This document shows positions 1 through 8,548 of a DNA stretch of 64,000 bases, in pieces. Source of the stretch: Candidatus Anaeroferrophillus wilburensis (GTDB lineage: Bacteria > Desulfobacterota > Anaeroferrophillalia > Anaeroferrophillales > Anaeroferrophillaceae); the NCBI GenBank assembly GCA_016934315.1, contig JAFGSY010000035.1, positions 42,237 through 106,236 on the forward strand, given 5' to 3'. The notes under the pieces were generated by a model, which had not been told where the DNA came from, made no database searches, and saw only the letters and a list, made by a program, of their open reading frames with translations. The first letter of the stretch is position 1; the number at the start of each line of letters is the position of its first letter. The position numbers and the translations under genes are program-made.

Positions 1-707
1 ACCGCCTGTCCCGGGGTAATAATGGCCAACCGGCGGGTTAGTTCGCCAAGCATGAAAGAGCGGCCGCAAACCGTAAAGCAGGTGCCCTCAGGCAGACCAT
101 CACGAATTGCTTTCCTGACCTCGGTAAGCCATGAACCCCGCGGCCACTGCTCCCGGTCAAGGACATCACTGCGAAAGTTGATGTGAAACGGTTCCTGCAG
201 GCGATAGGCAGCGCAGGGGATCTTATGGTCGAGGATGACGGCTTTGAGGGAAAACTGTGGCAGCGTAAGAATAGTATCATCCAGGAGGCGGGTTTCATGG
301 AGTGGCTGCAAAGCAAAGCCATTGCGGCAGAAAAATGTTGTGGTTTGCAGACGTTGATCCAGATGAATTTCCGTGACGGTCAAGGAGAGGGGATAGTCGC
401 TGACCAGATTCCAGGTATAGCCGGCCAGCTTGCCGTGAACATGGCCGATGATTCCCGGCGGGCCGAAAAGGTGGAGTTTTTTCTGCCGGCCAAGAACGCA
501 GCGCAACAGGTGATCAAAGCCAATAAAATGGTCGATGTGGCAATGGGAAACAAAGATGTGGGTTACCTTGAGCAGCTTTTTGATCGGCAGCTGGCTAAGG
601 TCGCCGAGATCAAAAAGGACGGCCATCTTTTCATGCCTCACCTGCATGAAAACAGCGGGATCGCCGAAAGGATCATTGACCAGCATGGGCAGGAATAGTG
701 GGGTCAT
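1..707 (-). CDS. RNase Z-like metallo-beta-lactamase-fold hydrolase (3' end beyond window)
   Basis: The minus strand is open from an ATG at 707 to the window edge, giving 235 residues without a stop. The metal-binding signature SHCHIDHFIGFDHLL lies near residue 55, the HxHxDH motif of the metallo-beta-lactamase fold. Further on, HGKLAGYTWNL and DHKIPCAAYRLQE resemble the conserved blocks of ribonuclease Z, the Zn-dependent endonuclease that trims tRNA 3' ends. Family knowledge supports a hydrolase with two metal ions; whether it processes tRNA or another phosphodiester is not shown. The C-terminal histidines expected for the fold would lie past base 1. A weak AAGGA lies about 14 bases upstream of the ATG. 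Any reading frames on the plus strand here are shadows. Confidence 0.85.
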   Translation of the reverse strand, partial: MTPLFLPMLVNDPFGDPAVFMQVRHEKMAVLFDLGDLSQLPIKKLLKVTHIFVSHCHIDHFIGFDHLLRCVLGRQKKLHLFGPPGIIGHVHGKLAGYTWNLVSDYPLSLTVTEIHLDQRLQTTTFFCRNGFALQPLHETRLLDDTILTLPQFSLKAVILDHKIPCAAYRLQEPFHINFRSDVLDREQWPRGSWLTEVRKAIRDGLPEGTCFTVCGRSFMLGELTRRLAIITPGQA

Positions 708-1180
708 GGTGGCTGAGCAGTCCTTCAATGGAGGGAGGTTGAATGTGTTATAACACTATTTACGTGACAGCAACCGGCGGAAAACGCAGGCGGAGAACCT
801 TCCCATTGGTGTGATAGTGCCCCTAAATCCTGGTAAAAGTCAAGTCGAGGCGATCCAGTCGGGAGAAAACGACAGCCAAAAATTGATGAACTTGCAACAA
901 CTGCAAAAAATGTGAAAACCGGATGGCATAATAACAGTTCCAGCTTTGAGGAAGGCAATGAATGCGGCGACCATAAACGTACGTCGCAGTAATGTAGGTT
1001 GTCGCTAAACGAAGATGGTTGAGTTGTTGCAGAGCCAGCGAAACTAAAGAATTGAATTCATCTACTGTCTATGGTAAGTCGATGGTGGATATCTCTTTAT
1101 GGCCCAGGCAGAGCCTGCGTCAATTGTTCAATAGATAGCGGCATTTTTGCCGGTCAGACCGGTAGGGGGATGGCATCAGG
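708..1180. other. Intergenic region, 473 bases, no recognisable gene
   Basis: This gap separates the divergently transcribed RNase Z-like gene and the MetE-like gene. Short open frames exist on both strands but none looks like a protein or has a convincing ribosome site. A perfect 12-base palindrome, GTGTTATAACAC, lies at 743-754 about 40 bases upstream of the minus-strand ATG and could be an operator. A poor sigma70-like match (TTGACT then CACTAT, 18-base spacer) precedes it on the minus strand. No RNA gene was recognised. Confidence 0.4.
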
Positions 1181-2248
1181 ATGGAGAACAAGCCTCGGCT
1201 GCAACCTTTATGTATGGCAACGGGAATCGGCAGCCTTCCCCATCAGCAGGTGTCGGCGGCGTCGGACCTGATCGTTGCCACATTGCCTGAGGCTCCATTC
1301 TGGCCTCAACTGCCGAACCTGAATTATCGTGAGAATATGTACGCCCAGTATGCCGAACAGTTTCCCGGCATGGTGGTCGATGCCCAGGGAAAAAGAATTT
1401 TTGTCGATGCCGGCCGGGATGATTTCAGCTCTCAGCTGGAAGTTTTTTATGATCTGATACTCCATGACCGGGTTTCCTCTTTTGCCATCAGCAAGGAGTA
1501 TGCCGCCGGGCTTTGGGAGGTTCCCTTCCGGCTGCAGGCAGAGCAGGAGACTCTGCAGCTTGCCATGATCAAGGGCCAGGTGACCGGTCCCATCAGTTTC
1601 GGCCTGACGGTTGCGACCACAGACAAAAAGCCGATTATTTACGATGATACCCTGGCTGATGTGCTGGTGAAACACCTGGTCATGAAGACCCGCTGGCAGG
1701 AACAGTTTCTCCAGCAGTTGTTTCCCGGGTTGCCGGTCATGATGTTTTTTGATGAGCCGTATATGGTTTCCTTTGGCACCGCCTTTTGTTCCCTGGGACG
1801 GGAGACGGTGGTGGAGATGCTGGAGACGGTTTTTGCTGCGGTGGATGGTTTGAGTGGTGTCCACTGCTGCGGCAATACGGATTGGTCGCTCCTGCTGCAG
1901 ACCTCGGTTGATGTCCTGAATTTTGATGCCTACGAGTTTGCTGACCATCTTTTTTTGTACCGTGAGGACCTGCATCGCTTTCTCGATCGGGGGGGGTGTC
2001 TGGCTTGGGGCATCGTGCCAACCAGCGAAGCGATTCTGAAAGAATCGGCGGCATCATTGCTGCAGCGTTTTGCCACCCAGCTGGAAGAGCTGGAAAAAGC
2101 GGGTTTTTCCCGCCGGAAAATTCTCGAGCAGAGTTTTATCACCCCCAGCTGCGGGTGTGGCTCCCTGCCGCTTCCCTGGGCGGAAACTATTTTTCGGATG
2201 ACCGGTGAACTTTCCCGACATGTTCGCCGCACCTATGGTCTGCAGTGA
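1181..2248 (+). CDS. MetE/UroD-superfamily protein (cobalamin-independent methionine synthase-like)
   Basis: A 355-residue protein whose N-terminus carries TGIGSLPHQ, the opening block of the methionine synthase II / uroporphyrinogen decarboxylase superfamily. Putative Zn-ligand blocks follow: HCCGNTDW (H228, C230) and CGCGSLPLPWA (C324, C326). It has about the length of a MetE catalytic domain alone and lacks the N-terminal MetE duplication. Family knowledge suggests a Zn-dependent methyltransferase with a thiol or corrinoid-linked substrate, but the substrate cannot be told from sequence. In an organism with a large corrinoid one-carbon pathway, transfer from a methyl-corrinoid protein is a reasonable guess (inference). 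ATG 1181 is preceded by AGGGGG about 12 bases away. It stands alone on the plus strand. Confidence 0.75.
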   Translation: MENKPRLQPLCMATGIGSLPHQQVSAASDLIVATLPEAPFWPQLPNLNYRENMYAQYAEQFPGMVVDAQGKRIFVDAGRDDFSSQLEVFYDLILHDRVSSFAISKEYAAGLWEVPFRLQAEQETLQLAMIKGQVTGPISFGLTVATTDKKPIIYDDTLADVLVKHLVMKTRWQEQFLQQLFPGLPVMMFFDEPYMVSFGTAFCSLGRETVVEMLETVFAAVDGLSGVHCCGNTDWSLLLQTSVDVLNFDAYEFADHLFLYREDLHRFLDRGGCLAWGIVPTSEAILKESAASLLQRFATQLEELEKAGFSRRKILEQSFITPSCGCGSLPLPWAETIFRMTGELSRHVRRTYGLQ

Positions 2249-2329
2249 CAGCTGGGTGATAAGCGCAGGGAAGACATTGACTCTGGTGATGACAATGATT
2301 AGCTTTCCTGGAAGCCCAAAGGGTTGATC

Positions 2330-2647
2330 ATGCCTAACGGAACAAAACATCTCCATGTTGTTTCCCCGCTGGTTGACATCTATGAAGCCGCCGGAGAACT
2401 GGTAGTTTGCGTTGATCTGCCGGGGGTGCCGAAAGATCAGGTCAGGGTGGAGTTTGAGGATTCCTGTCTGCGGATAACCAGCGAAAAGCCGGCTAGTCAT
2501 CGATCGGGTGGAATGTGTTGTCTGCTGGAGCGGGAGTACGGTCATTGCGCCCGTGAGTTTGAACTGCCGGACAAAGTGTCGCCTGAACAGGCAACGGCAG
2601 AGCTGGTTGACGGGGTGCTGATGATTCGTATTCCCATGATTTCCTGA
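2330..2647 (+). CDS. Small heat-shock protein, Hsp20/alpha-crystallin family
   Basis: A 105-residue protein made almost entirely of an alpha-crystallin domain: PLVDIYEAAGELVVCVDLPGV at its start and ELVDGVLMIRIP at its end are the typical first and last strands. It would act as an ATP-independent holdase for unfolding cytosolic proteins. ATG 2330 is chosen because AAAGGG lies 6 bases upstream; a TTG two codons earlier is possible. It is shorter than usual (about 140-150 residues): the N-terminal arm is minimal and the C-terminal I-x-I tail that drives oligomerisation is lacking. A Cys-Cys pair in the middle is unusual. It is followed by lon, so two protein-quality genes sit together. Confidence 0.85.
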   Translation: MPNGTKHLHVVSPLVDIYEAAGELVVCVDLPGVPKDQVRVEFEDSCLRITSEKPASHRSGGMCCLLEREYGHCAREFELPDKVSPEQATAELVDGVLMIRIPMIS

Positions 2648-3006
2648 AGGGTTACCTCTAAGGCTTCGCAATAACGCCATTGTCTTCGTTGCGCTGGAAC
2701 CTGAGTGCTAGCGGGTTGACCTTCTCTGCACAGCCCAACTCTCGGGGTTTGCACCCTGAAAGAGGGGTGCCAGCGATTCTCGATTCTGGAGTTGTTACGG
2801 TGCCACCCGGCTTTCCGGGGGGGTGCCGATCGTTACATGTCCTACACCTATGCTGCCGGCTTCCGGGTCGGGAATAAGGTGACCGTAAGAGCAGTTTAAT
2901 GGAAAGAACCTAATTGCCTTCCGGCAGTGGATGGAAGGTTTTTGCCGCAGAGGGTTTCCCGGTTGTTTTTGGGAAGCGGGGTGTCTCTGCGAAGGAGGAT
3001 AAGGTT
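2648..3006. other. Intergenic region upstream of lon
   Basis: The 359 bases between hsp20 and the GTG start of lon contain a GC-rich hairpin near 2798-2832 (CACCCGG, CTTT loop, CCGGGGGGGTG) without a clear U-tract. A frame ending at TAA 2897-2899 reads plausibly protein-like for about 25 residues (DRYMSYTYAAGFRVG) but has no upstream continuation I can identify. It may be a remnant or chance. I see no convincing sigma70 or sigma32 promoter. Confidence 0.3.
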
Positions 3007-5484
3007 GTGAGCGAGAGCGAAAAAGAAAAGAAGAAGGGTGCAGTAGTGGCCGAGGAAGAAACCGCTGGAGAACAGCAGGAGCCGGCGGCGGACAAACCGT
3101 TGGTCGACCATCCTGAGGAGGAACAGCTGGAAATTCCCGATGAACTGCCGCTGCTGCCGATCCGTGATGTGGTTATCTTTCCTTTTATGATCATGCCTCT
3201 TTTCGTTGGGCGGGAATCGTCCATCAAAGCGGTGAACGAGGCGTTGAATGGCAACCGCCTTATTTTTCTGGCAACCCAGAAGCATGTGGCGGAGGAAAAC
3301 CCCAATCCTGAAGATATCTACCAGGTTGGAACCATCTCTATGATCATGCGGATGCTCAAATTGCCGGATGGCCGGGTCAAAATTCTCGTTCAGGGGCTGG
3401 CCAAGGGGATGATCAAGGGTTATCGCCAGCTGGAGCCCATGTTTAAGGTGGAAGTGGAAAAAATTGATGAGCCGCTCATGGGTGATCTGGACCTGGAAAT
3501 GGAAGCCATGATGCGGACGGTCAAGGAGCGGCTGGAACGGGTTATTTCCCTCGGCAAGTCTATTTCTCCCGAAGTGGCAGTGGTTCTGGAAAATATCAAT
3601 GATCCTGGAAGGCTGGCGGATCTTATCGTTTCCAACCTGGGGTTGAAAGTGGAAGTTTCCCAGGAGTTTATGGAGACCATTGATCCCCGTGAGCGGCTGC
3701 AGCAGATTAATGAGATCCTGGCTAAAGAGATTCAGGTGCTCGATATGCAGGCCAAGATCCAAAGCCAGGCCAAGGAGGAGATGACCAAAACCCAGCGGGA
3801 ATATTTCCTCAAGGAGCAGTTGAAGGCGATCCGGACGGAACTGGGCGATATGGATGAACGAACCCAGGAGATTGAGGAGCTGCGGGAAAAGGTTAAAAAA
3901 TGTAAAATGCCCAAAGAGGCCAACCAGGAGAGCCTTAAACAGCTGGATCGGTTGGAACGGATGCATCCCGATGCTGCCGAAGCCAATATTATCAGAACCT
4001 ACCTTGATTGGATGATCGATCTGCCATGGCAGAAGAAGACCAAGGATAATCTGGATCTCAAGCAGGCTCGCCGGATTCTTGATGAGGATCATTATGGCCT
4101 GGACAAGGTTAAAGAGCGGATTGTCGAGTATCTGGCCGTCTGTAAGCTGAAAAACAAGATGCGGGGTCCAATTCTCTGCTTTGTCGGCCCTCCGGGGGTG
4201 GGGAAAACATCGCTCGGGAAGTCCATTGCCCGAGCTTTGGGGAGGAAGTTCTTTCGCCTTTCTCTGGGGGGAATGAAGGATGAGGCTGAAATTCGTGGTC
4301 ATCGGCGGACCTATATCGGCGCCCTGCCGGGTCGGATTATCCAGGGGATCAAGCAGGCGGGAACAAAAAATCCGGTTTTCATGATGGATGAAATCGACAA
4401 GATCGGGTCCGATTTTCGTGGTGATCCCTCTTCGGCTCTTCTTGAAGTTCTTGATCCGGAACAGAATTCTGAATTCAGCGATCATTATCTCAATGTCCCT
4501 TATGATCTTTCCCATGTGATGTTTATTACCACGGCAAACATGCTGGAGCCGATCCCCGCCGCCTTGCGGGACCGGATGGAGGTCATCCATCTATCCGGCT
4601 ATACGGATGAGGAAAAGCTCCACATCGCCAGGCAGTACCTGTTGCCCCGGCAACTGGAGGCAAACGGTATCAGTCCCAGGTATCTCACCCTTTCGGATCA
4701 GACCCTGCTGCAGGTGGCTTCCCGTTATACCCGGGAGTCGGGTGTCCGGAATTTGGAACGGGAGATCGGCAGTCTGTGCCGTAAAGTGGCCAGCCGGGTT
4801 GCGGCGGATGCCGACACAGGAGCGACACGCATTACTCCCCAGAACCTGCATAAGTATCTTGGGCCGCCGCAATACCTGGCTGATAATGGTGCGGATGAAA
4901 ACCAGGTGGGAGTTGCCACGGGGCTGGCCTGGACGCCCTATGGTGGTGAAGTGCTGCAGATTGAGACGATGGTGATGGCCGGCAAAGGGAGCCTGGTGCT
5001 CACTGGCCACTTGGGAGAGGTGATGAAGGAGTCGGCCCAGGCAGCCTTAAGTTTTATCCGGACCAGGGCGGATGCCCTGGGCATTAAGGCTGCAGTATTT
5101 AAGGAAAGTGATATCCACATCCATGTGCCGGCCGGCGCCATCCCTAAAGATGGACCGTCTGCCGGGGTTACCATGCTTACCTCGCTGGTTTCGGCCCTGA
5201 CCAAGGTTCCCGTGTACCGAAAAGTGGCGATGACCGGCGAAGTGACCCTCACCGGCCGGGTGATGCCCATCGGCGGCCTCAAGGAAAAAGTACTGGCGGC
5301 GGTTCGTTTCGGAGCCACCACCGTTCTCTACCCGGCGGGGAATAAAAAAGATCTTGTGGATATTCCTAAAAACATTCAGAAGCGGTTGGAACTGGTGCCG
5401 GTGTCTCATGCTGATGAGGTGTTGAAGCGCACCCTGGTTAGCCAGCCGAAAAAGGGCCGAAGGCGCAAAGCAACCGAGGTGTAA
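3007..5484 (+). CDS. lon: ATP-dependent protease La (LonA)
   Basis: Lon degrades misfolded and regulatory proteins in the cytosol. The protein is 825 residues from GTG 3007, chosen because AAGGAGG lies 8 bases upstream; a TTG at 2914 would add 31 residues with no family match. A charged N-terminal extension rich in Glu and Lys precedes the LON substrate-binding domain (LPLLPIRDVVIFP near residue 43). The AAA+ module follows, with Walker A GPPGVGKTS near residue 395 and Walker B FMMDEIDKI. The C-terminal protease domain has the catalytic Ser718 in KDGPSAGVTM and the catalytic lysine in GGLKEKVLAA (K759/K761). Length and motifs are normal for bacterial LonA. thiL follows 81 bases downstream on the same strand. 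Confidence 0.97.
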   Translation: MSESEKEKKKGAVVAEEETAGEQQEPAADKPLVDHPEEEQLEIPDELPLLPIRDVVIFPFMIMPLFVGRESSIKAVNEALNGNRLIFLATQKHVAEENPNPEDIYQVGTISMIMRMLKLPDGRVKILVQGLAKGMIKGYRQLEPMFKVEVEKIDEPLMGDLDLEMEAMMRTVKERLERVISLGKSISPEVAVVLENINDPGRLADLIVSNLGLKVEVSQEFMETIDPRERLQQINEILAKEIQVLDMQAKIQSQAKEEMTKTQREYFLKEQLKAIRTELGDMDERTQEIEELREKVKKCKMPKEANQESLKQLDRLERMHPDAAEANIIRTYLDWMIDLPWQKKTKDNLDLKQARRILDEDHYGLDKVKERIVEYLAVCKLKNKMRGPILCFVGPPGVGKTSLGKSIARALGRKFFRLSLGGMKDEAEIRGHRRTYIGALPGRIIQGIKQAGTKNPVFMMDEIDKIGSDFRGDPSSALLEVLDPEQNSEFSDHYLNVPYDLSHVMFITTANMLEPIPAALRDRMEVIHLSGYTDEEKLHIARQYLLPRQLEANGISPRYLTLSDQTLLQVASRYTRESGVRNLEREIGSLCRKVASRVAADADTGATRITPQNLHKYLGPPQYLADNGADENQVGVATGLAWTPYGGEVLQIETMVMAGKGSLVLTGHLGEVMKESAQAALSFIRTRADALGIKAAVFKESDIHIHVPAGAIPKDGPSAGVTMLTSLVSALTKVPVYRKVAMTGEVTLTGRVMPIGGLKEKVLAAVRFGATTVLYPAGNKKDLVDIPKNIQKRLELVPVSHADEVLKRTLVSQPKKGRRRKATEV

Positions 5485-5565
5485 CCTACCGTCATGGTGC
5501 CCGAGAAGGTTTTTTGTCCTGGCATTTAAAAAAGGTTTTGCCATCGGGGCTTGCCCAGAGAGTCT

Positions 5566-6627
5566 ATGACTGATCGGGAAACAGTGTGCAATCTGGGTGA
5601 ATTTTCACTGATTGCGCAGATTAAAAAGATGGCGCCGCCCCTTTCTGCCGAAGTCTGCGCCGGGATTGGCGACGACGCGGCGGTTATCCGGCAGGTGGAT
5701 GGCAGCGTGTTGCTGGTAACCACCGATATGTTGGTGGAAGGCACTCACTTTTCCCTTGCCACCACCTCCGCGACTGATCTCGGGTATAAATCGCTTGCCG
5801 TAAACCTCAGTGATATTGGGGCAATGGGGGGAATCCCCAGCCATTATTTCCTGGTTCTCGGCCTGCCATCCACCTGTCTCTTTGGCTGGTTTCAAGATTT
5901 TCTGACCGGAATGTTTTCCCTGGCTCGTCACGAGGGGGTACAACTCCTCGGTGGGGATACGGTCGCTGCCAAACAGCTTACCATCTGCATCACCCTCCAT
6001 GGCCAGGCTCAGGAGGCTGCCGTGGCATATCGCCGGGGAGCGAAGCCCGGAGATGATCTTTATGTTTCCGGCAGTCTCGGTGACAGCGCGTTGGGATTAG
6101 CCCTCCTGCAGCAGCGTGAAAGCTGTTGCCACCCGCTGGCTGCGAAGGGTGTTCCGGTGGGTGGGGAGGCGGCAAAATTTCTGATTTCCCGCCACCGGCG
6201 GCCTGAACCGCGGCTCCAACTGGGGCGCCTGCTGACCGAGCGGCGGCTGATTTCGGCCATGCTGGATATCAGTGACGGTCTGCTGGGGGATCTTGGCCAT
6301 CTGCTCTCGGCGGAGGAATCATCTTTGGGAGCGGATATTATGGTTGATCAGGTGCCTTTATCCTGGGCGTATCGCGCTCACCAATTGTCTGACTCGTTGG
6401 CAGCTTACCGCCCGGCGCTTACTGGCGGCGAAGATTACGAACTTTTGTTTACTGCCCCTGCTGGCCGGGAGAGGGTGTTTTCCCGTCTGGCTAAAGAGAC
6501 CGGGGTGCCCCTTGCGCGGGTGGGGAGCATCTCTCGGGAGCCCGGAATTCGTCTGTACCTGCCCGGGGGGGAAATCGTGGACGGGGCGCACCTGCACGGC
6601 TTTGACCATTTTGCCGGTCAGCGGTGA
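5566..6627 (+). CDS. thiL: Thiamine-monophosphate kinase
   Basis: ThiL phosphorylates thiamine monophosphate to thiamine pyrophosphate, the last step of coenzyme synthesis. The 353-residue protein begins with the typical GEFSLIAQIKK, followed by the Mg-binding block GIGDDAAVI and TTDMLVEGTHF. AVNLSDIGAMGG, a glycine-rich GDTV segment and ISDGLLGDLGHLL complete the PurM-like fold, and GEDYELLFTAP is the C-terminal signature. ATG 5566 is preferred over the in-frame TTG at 5551, since AGAGAG lies just upstream. No other thiamine genes are nearby and no TPP riboswitch is visible. Confidence 0.95.
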   Translation: MTDRETVCNLGEFSLIAQIKKMAPPLSAEVCAGIGDDAAVIRQVDGSVLLVTTDMLVEGTHFSLATTSATDLGYKSLAVNLSDIGAMGGIPSHYFLVLGLPSTCLFGWFQDFLTGMFSLARHEGVQLLGGDTVAAKQLTICITLHGQAQEAAVAYRRGAKPGDDLYVSGSLGDSALGLALLQQRESCCHPLAAKGVPVGGEAAKFLISRHRRPEPRLQLGRLLTERRLISAMLDISDGLLGDLGHLLSAEESSLGADIMVDQVPLSWAYRAHQLSDSLAAYRPALTGGEDYELLFTAPAGRERVFSRLAKETGVPLARVGSISREPGIRLYLPGGEIVDGAHLHGFDHFAGQR

Positions 6628-6747
6628 TAAAGGTTCCGTTCCAGGTGCATCCCGTGCAGGTGAGATTGGGCGCCACGAAGCAGACTGAGACCGTCAGGCT
6701 CAGGAATCACTACCTTTACGATTGATTATTCAAGGGGAGAAACAGCG

Positions 6748-7770
6748 TTGAAGCTATACCTTAATGAGTTGCAGGAACATCAGAATGTGGAAACCGTGGT
6801 GCTGGTTTCCAAAAAAACCGTTGCTCGCTCCCGTAAGGATAAAGAGTATATCGCCTTAAAAGTCATGGATAAATCGGCGGAGATAAGTGCCCATATTTGG
6901 GATAACGTGCCGGTTTATCGTGACCGGTTTGCAGAAGAGGACTATGTGCTGCTGAAAGGCCGGGTTGTAGCTTTCCAGGGGGCCTTGCAGATAAATGTTA
7001 CCCACCTTGAGCTTTTCAATGGTGAGGTTGACCCGCGGGACTTTCTGCCCCAGACTACAAAAAATATCGGCAACCTGCTGCGGACCCTGCAAGCAGCGGT
7101 AAGGGAAGTGAAAAATCCCTGGTTGGCTCGTCTACTGGCTGATTTTTTTATCAAGGACAGTGAATTCCTTGCCTGCTTTCAACTGGCACCGGCGGCCAAG
7201 GCGATGCATCACGCTTATCTTGGTGGTCTGCTGGAGCATACCGTGGGGGTTCTCCAGCTGGCACTCCAGATCGCGCCGCTGTATCCGCAGCTGGACCAGG
7301 ACCTGCTGGTGGCCGGTGCCCTGCTCCATGATATCGGCAAGGTGGTGGAACTGGGATATGAAAAGTCCTTTACCTATACCGCCAGGGGCAGGCTGCTGGG
7401 GCACATTGTTATTGGGGCGGAGATGGTTGCGGCCAAGGTGGCAAAAATTAATGGGTTTCCCGAATCCCTGCTGATCCTGCTGGAACACCTGCTACTCAGT
7501 CATCACGGTGATTACCAGTGGGGGTCGCCCAAGCGGCCTAAGACCCCCGAAGCCTTCATGCTCCATTATCTCGACGATATGGATGCAAAAATGAATGCCA
7601 TTGACTCATTTTATGCCGCACAAGGGGGAAAAGGTGCAGCCTGGAGTGATTTTAACCGCGTGTTTGAACGATATTTTCTTCTTGACAGTAAAAAAATGAT
7701 GCCCGAGCCTGATGACCAGTCGGCGTCCTTGCCCCCTTCTCCTGATCATCAAAAGCCCACTCTTTTCTGA
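6748..7770 (+). CDS. 3'-5' exoribonuclease, OB-fold plus HD domain (YhaM-like)
   Basis: A 340-residue protein with an N-terminal OB-fold nucleic-acid-binding domain (residues about 15-95, reading SAEISAHIWDNVP and VLLKGRVVAFQGALQINV) and a C-terminal HD phosphohydrolase domain. HD-type metal ligands are HHAYLGGLLEHT, LLHDIGKV and HLLLSHHG. This architecture is that of YhaM/CBF1 3'-5' exoribonucleases, which degrade single-stranded RNA or DNA with Mn. The start is a TTG at 6748 with AAGGGGAG 8 bases before it; no ATG fits the conserved N-terminus. The last 30 residues are Pro/Ser-rich and probably disordered. It follows thiL by 120 bases. Confidence 0.88.
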   Translation: MKLYLNELQEHQNVETVVLVSKKTVARSRKDKEYIALKVMDKSAEISAHIWDNVPVYRDRFAEEDYVLLKGRVVAFQGALQINVTHLELFNGEVDPRDFLPQTTKNIGNLLRTLQAAVREVKNPWLARLLADFFIKDSEFLACFQLAPAAKAMHHAYLGGLLEHTVGVLQLALQIAPLYPQLDQDLLVAGALLHDIGKVVELGYEKSFTYTARGRLLGHIVIGAEMVAAKVAKINGFPESLLILLEHLLLSHHGDYQWGSPKRPKTPEAFMLHYLDDMDAKMNAIDSFYAAQGGKGAAWSDFNRVFERYFLLDSKKMMPEPDDQSASLPPSPDHQKPTLF

Positions 7771-8160
7771 TCATCTCGTCAGGTTGCAGCGCATTCTGCC
7801 GCCTGCCTTGACAACCACCTTTTTATATGTTTTCATTTACCAATACCTGCAATGATTGTTTTCCGGTGAGCCTAACGTAGTCATTGGGTGAAAAGACACT
7901 GTTGCAAGGTCCCCGGATGTTATTGCCGGTTCTGTCCGGTCGAACGTGCCGTACCGCGGTGGTGTTGTTCTGCTGGGCTATCCGCACGTGTTCTAAGGAA
8001 ATGTTTACCGCTTTATTTCCATGTCATTGGTAACGCGAGGTTGGCGTTTGGCTGTTGTTTGAATTTCTGGTGTATGGTCAGGAAAGGGGCGAGGACGAAC
8101 GTCCCGTTTTTGCTCGGCAAGGGGTTTTTTTAACGTTGGCATTCTAGGGAGGAGGCTATG
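7771..8160. other. Intergenic region, no recognised gene
   Basis: These 390 bases lie between the exoribonuclease and dodecin. One open frame (7888-8133, plus) would encode a Cys-rich 81-residue peptide with no family resemblance, and I judge it chance. A T-rich stretch at about 8125-8131 follows a G-rich segment but forms no clean hairpin. No promoter hexamer pair with proper spacing was convincing. Confidence 0.3.
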
Positions 8161-8370
8161 ATGAGCGAAAGTGTTTACAAAATTGTCGAACTGGTGGGGA
8201 CGAGCACGGAATCATGGGAAGATGCGGTGAAAAATGTGGTGGAAAAGGCCAAGGGCAGCCTGCATGACCTGCGAGTCGCTGAAGTTACGCAACTGGATGT
8301 TAAGATTGACGAGGGAGGGGTGACCGCCTTTCGCGCCAAGGTGAAACTGTCATTCAAATATCAGGCGTGA
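8161..8370 (+). CDS. Dodecin family flavin-binding protein
   Basis: A 69-residue protein matching dodecin from its first residues: VYKIVELVGTSTESWEDAV, then LRVAEVTQLDVKI and VTAFRAKVKLSFKYQ. Dodecins assemble into hollow 12-mers that bind flavins, or CoA in some bacteria, and are thought to buffer free flavin. ATG 8161 is chosen because GGAGG ends 5 bases upstream and the resulting start aligns with the family; ATG 8158 is immediately before it. It is monocistronic, closed by a strong terminator. Confidence 0.93.
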   Translation: MSESVYKIVELVGTSTESWEDAVKNVVEKAKGSLHDLRVAEVTQLDVKIDEGGVTAFRAKVKLSFKYQA

Positions 8371-8397
8371 GCAGGTTGGAGCATTTTTTTAGGAGCC

Positions 8398-8426
8398 AAA
8401 AAGCGGGGGAATTTCCCCCGCTTTTT
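8398..8426 (+). terminator. Intrinsic terminator after dodecin
   Basis: AAAAAGCGGGGGAA is followed directly by TTTCCCCCGCTTTTT. The stem is GC-rich with A- and U-tracts on both sides, so it could work on either strand. It separates dodecin from the hrcA promoter. Confidence 0.9.
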
Positions 8427-8465
8427 CATGGTCGTCCCAGGGTGATTTTTCTCGCCATATCTACC

Positions 8466-8494
8466 TTGACAAATAAAAAGGGCATTGCTATTTT
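8466..8494 (+). promoter_or_regulatory. Sigma70-type promoter of hrcA-grpE-dnaK
   Basis: A perfect -35 TTGACA (8466-8471), a 17-base spacer and a -10 TATTTT (8489-8494). Transcription would start near 8501, placing the CIRCE operator over the start point, the arrangement used for HrcA repression. Confidence 0.85.
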
Positions 8495-8501
8495 AGCGGT
8501 G

Positions 8502-8528
8502 TTGGCGCTCTCCGCAGATGAGTGCTAA
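8502..8528. promoter_or_regulatory. CIRCE operator (HrcA binding site)
   Basis: TTGGCGCTC, nine bases, then GAGTGCTAA. The right arm is the exact CIRCE consensus; the left arm differs at two positions from TTAGCACTC. It lies at the transcription start of hrcA, so HrcA should autoregulate and repress grpE and dnaK until heat stress titrates GroEL away (family knowledge). Confidence 0.93.
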
Positions 8529-8548
8529 TCATCGAAGGCGAGGGAGAT

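Noticed and set aside
183..698. Plus-strand open frame of 171 codons
   Set aside because: It is antisense to the RNase Z-like gene, which has a complete metal-binding signature and runs through the whole interval.
2896..4590. 564-codon minus-strand frame
   Set aside because: Lies entirely antisense to lon, is rich in His/Leu/Pro as mirror frames are, and has no domain or ribosome site.
6628..6747. Possible TPP riboswitch near thiL
   Set aside because: A CTGAGA-like string occurs, but it is downstream of thiL and the second conserved TPP element is missing.
7888..8133. Cys-rich 81-codon frame before dodecin
   Set aside because: No ribosome site, no homologous pattern, unusual composition; most likely chance.
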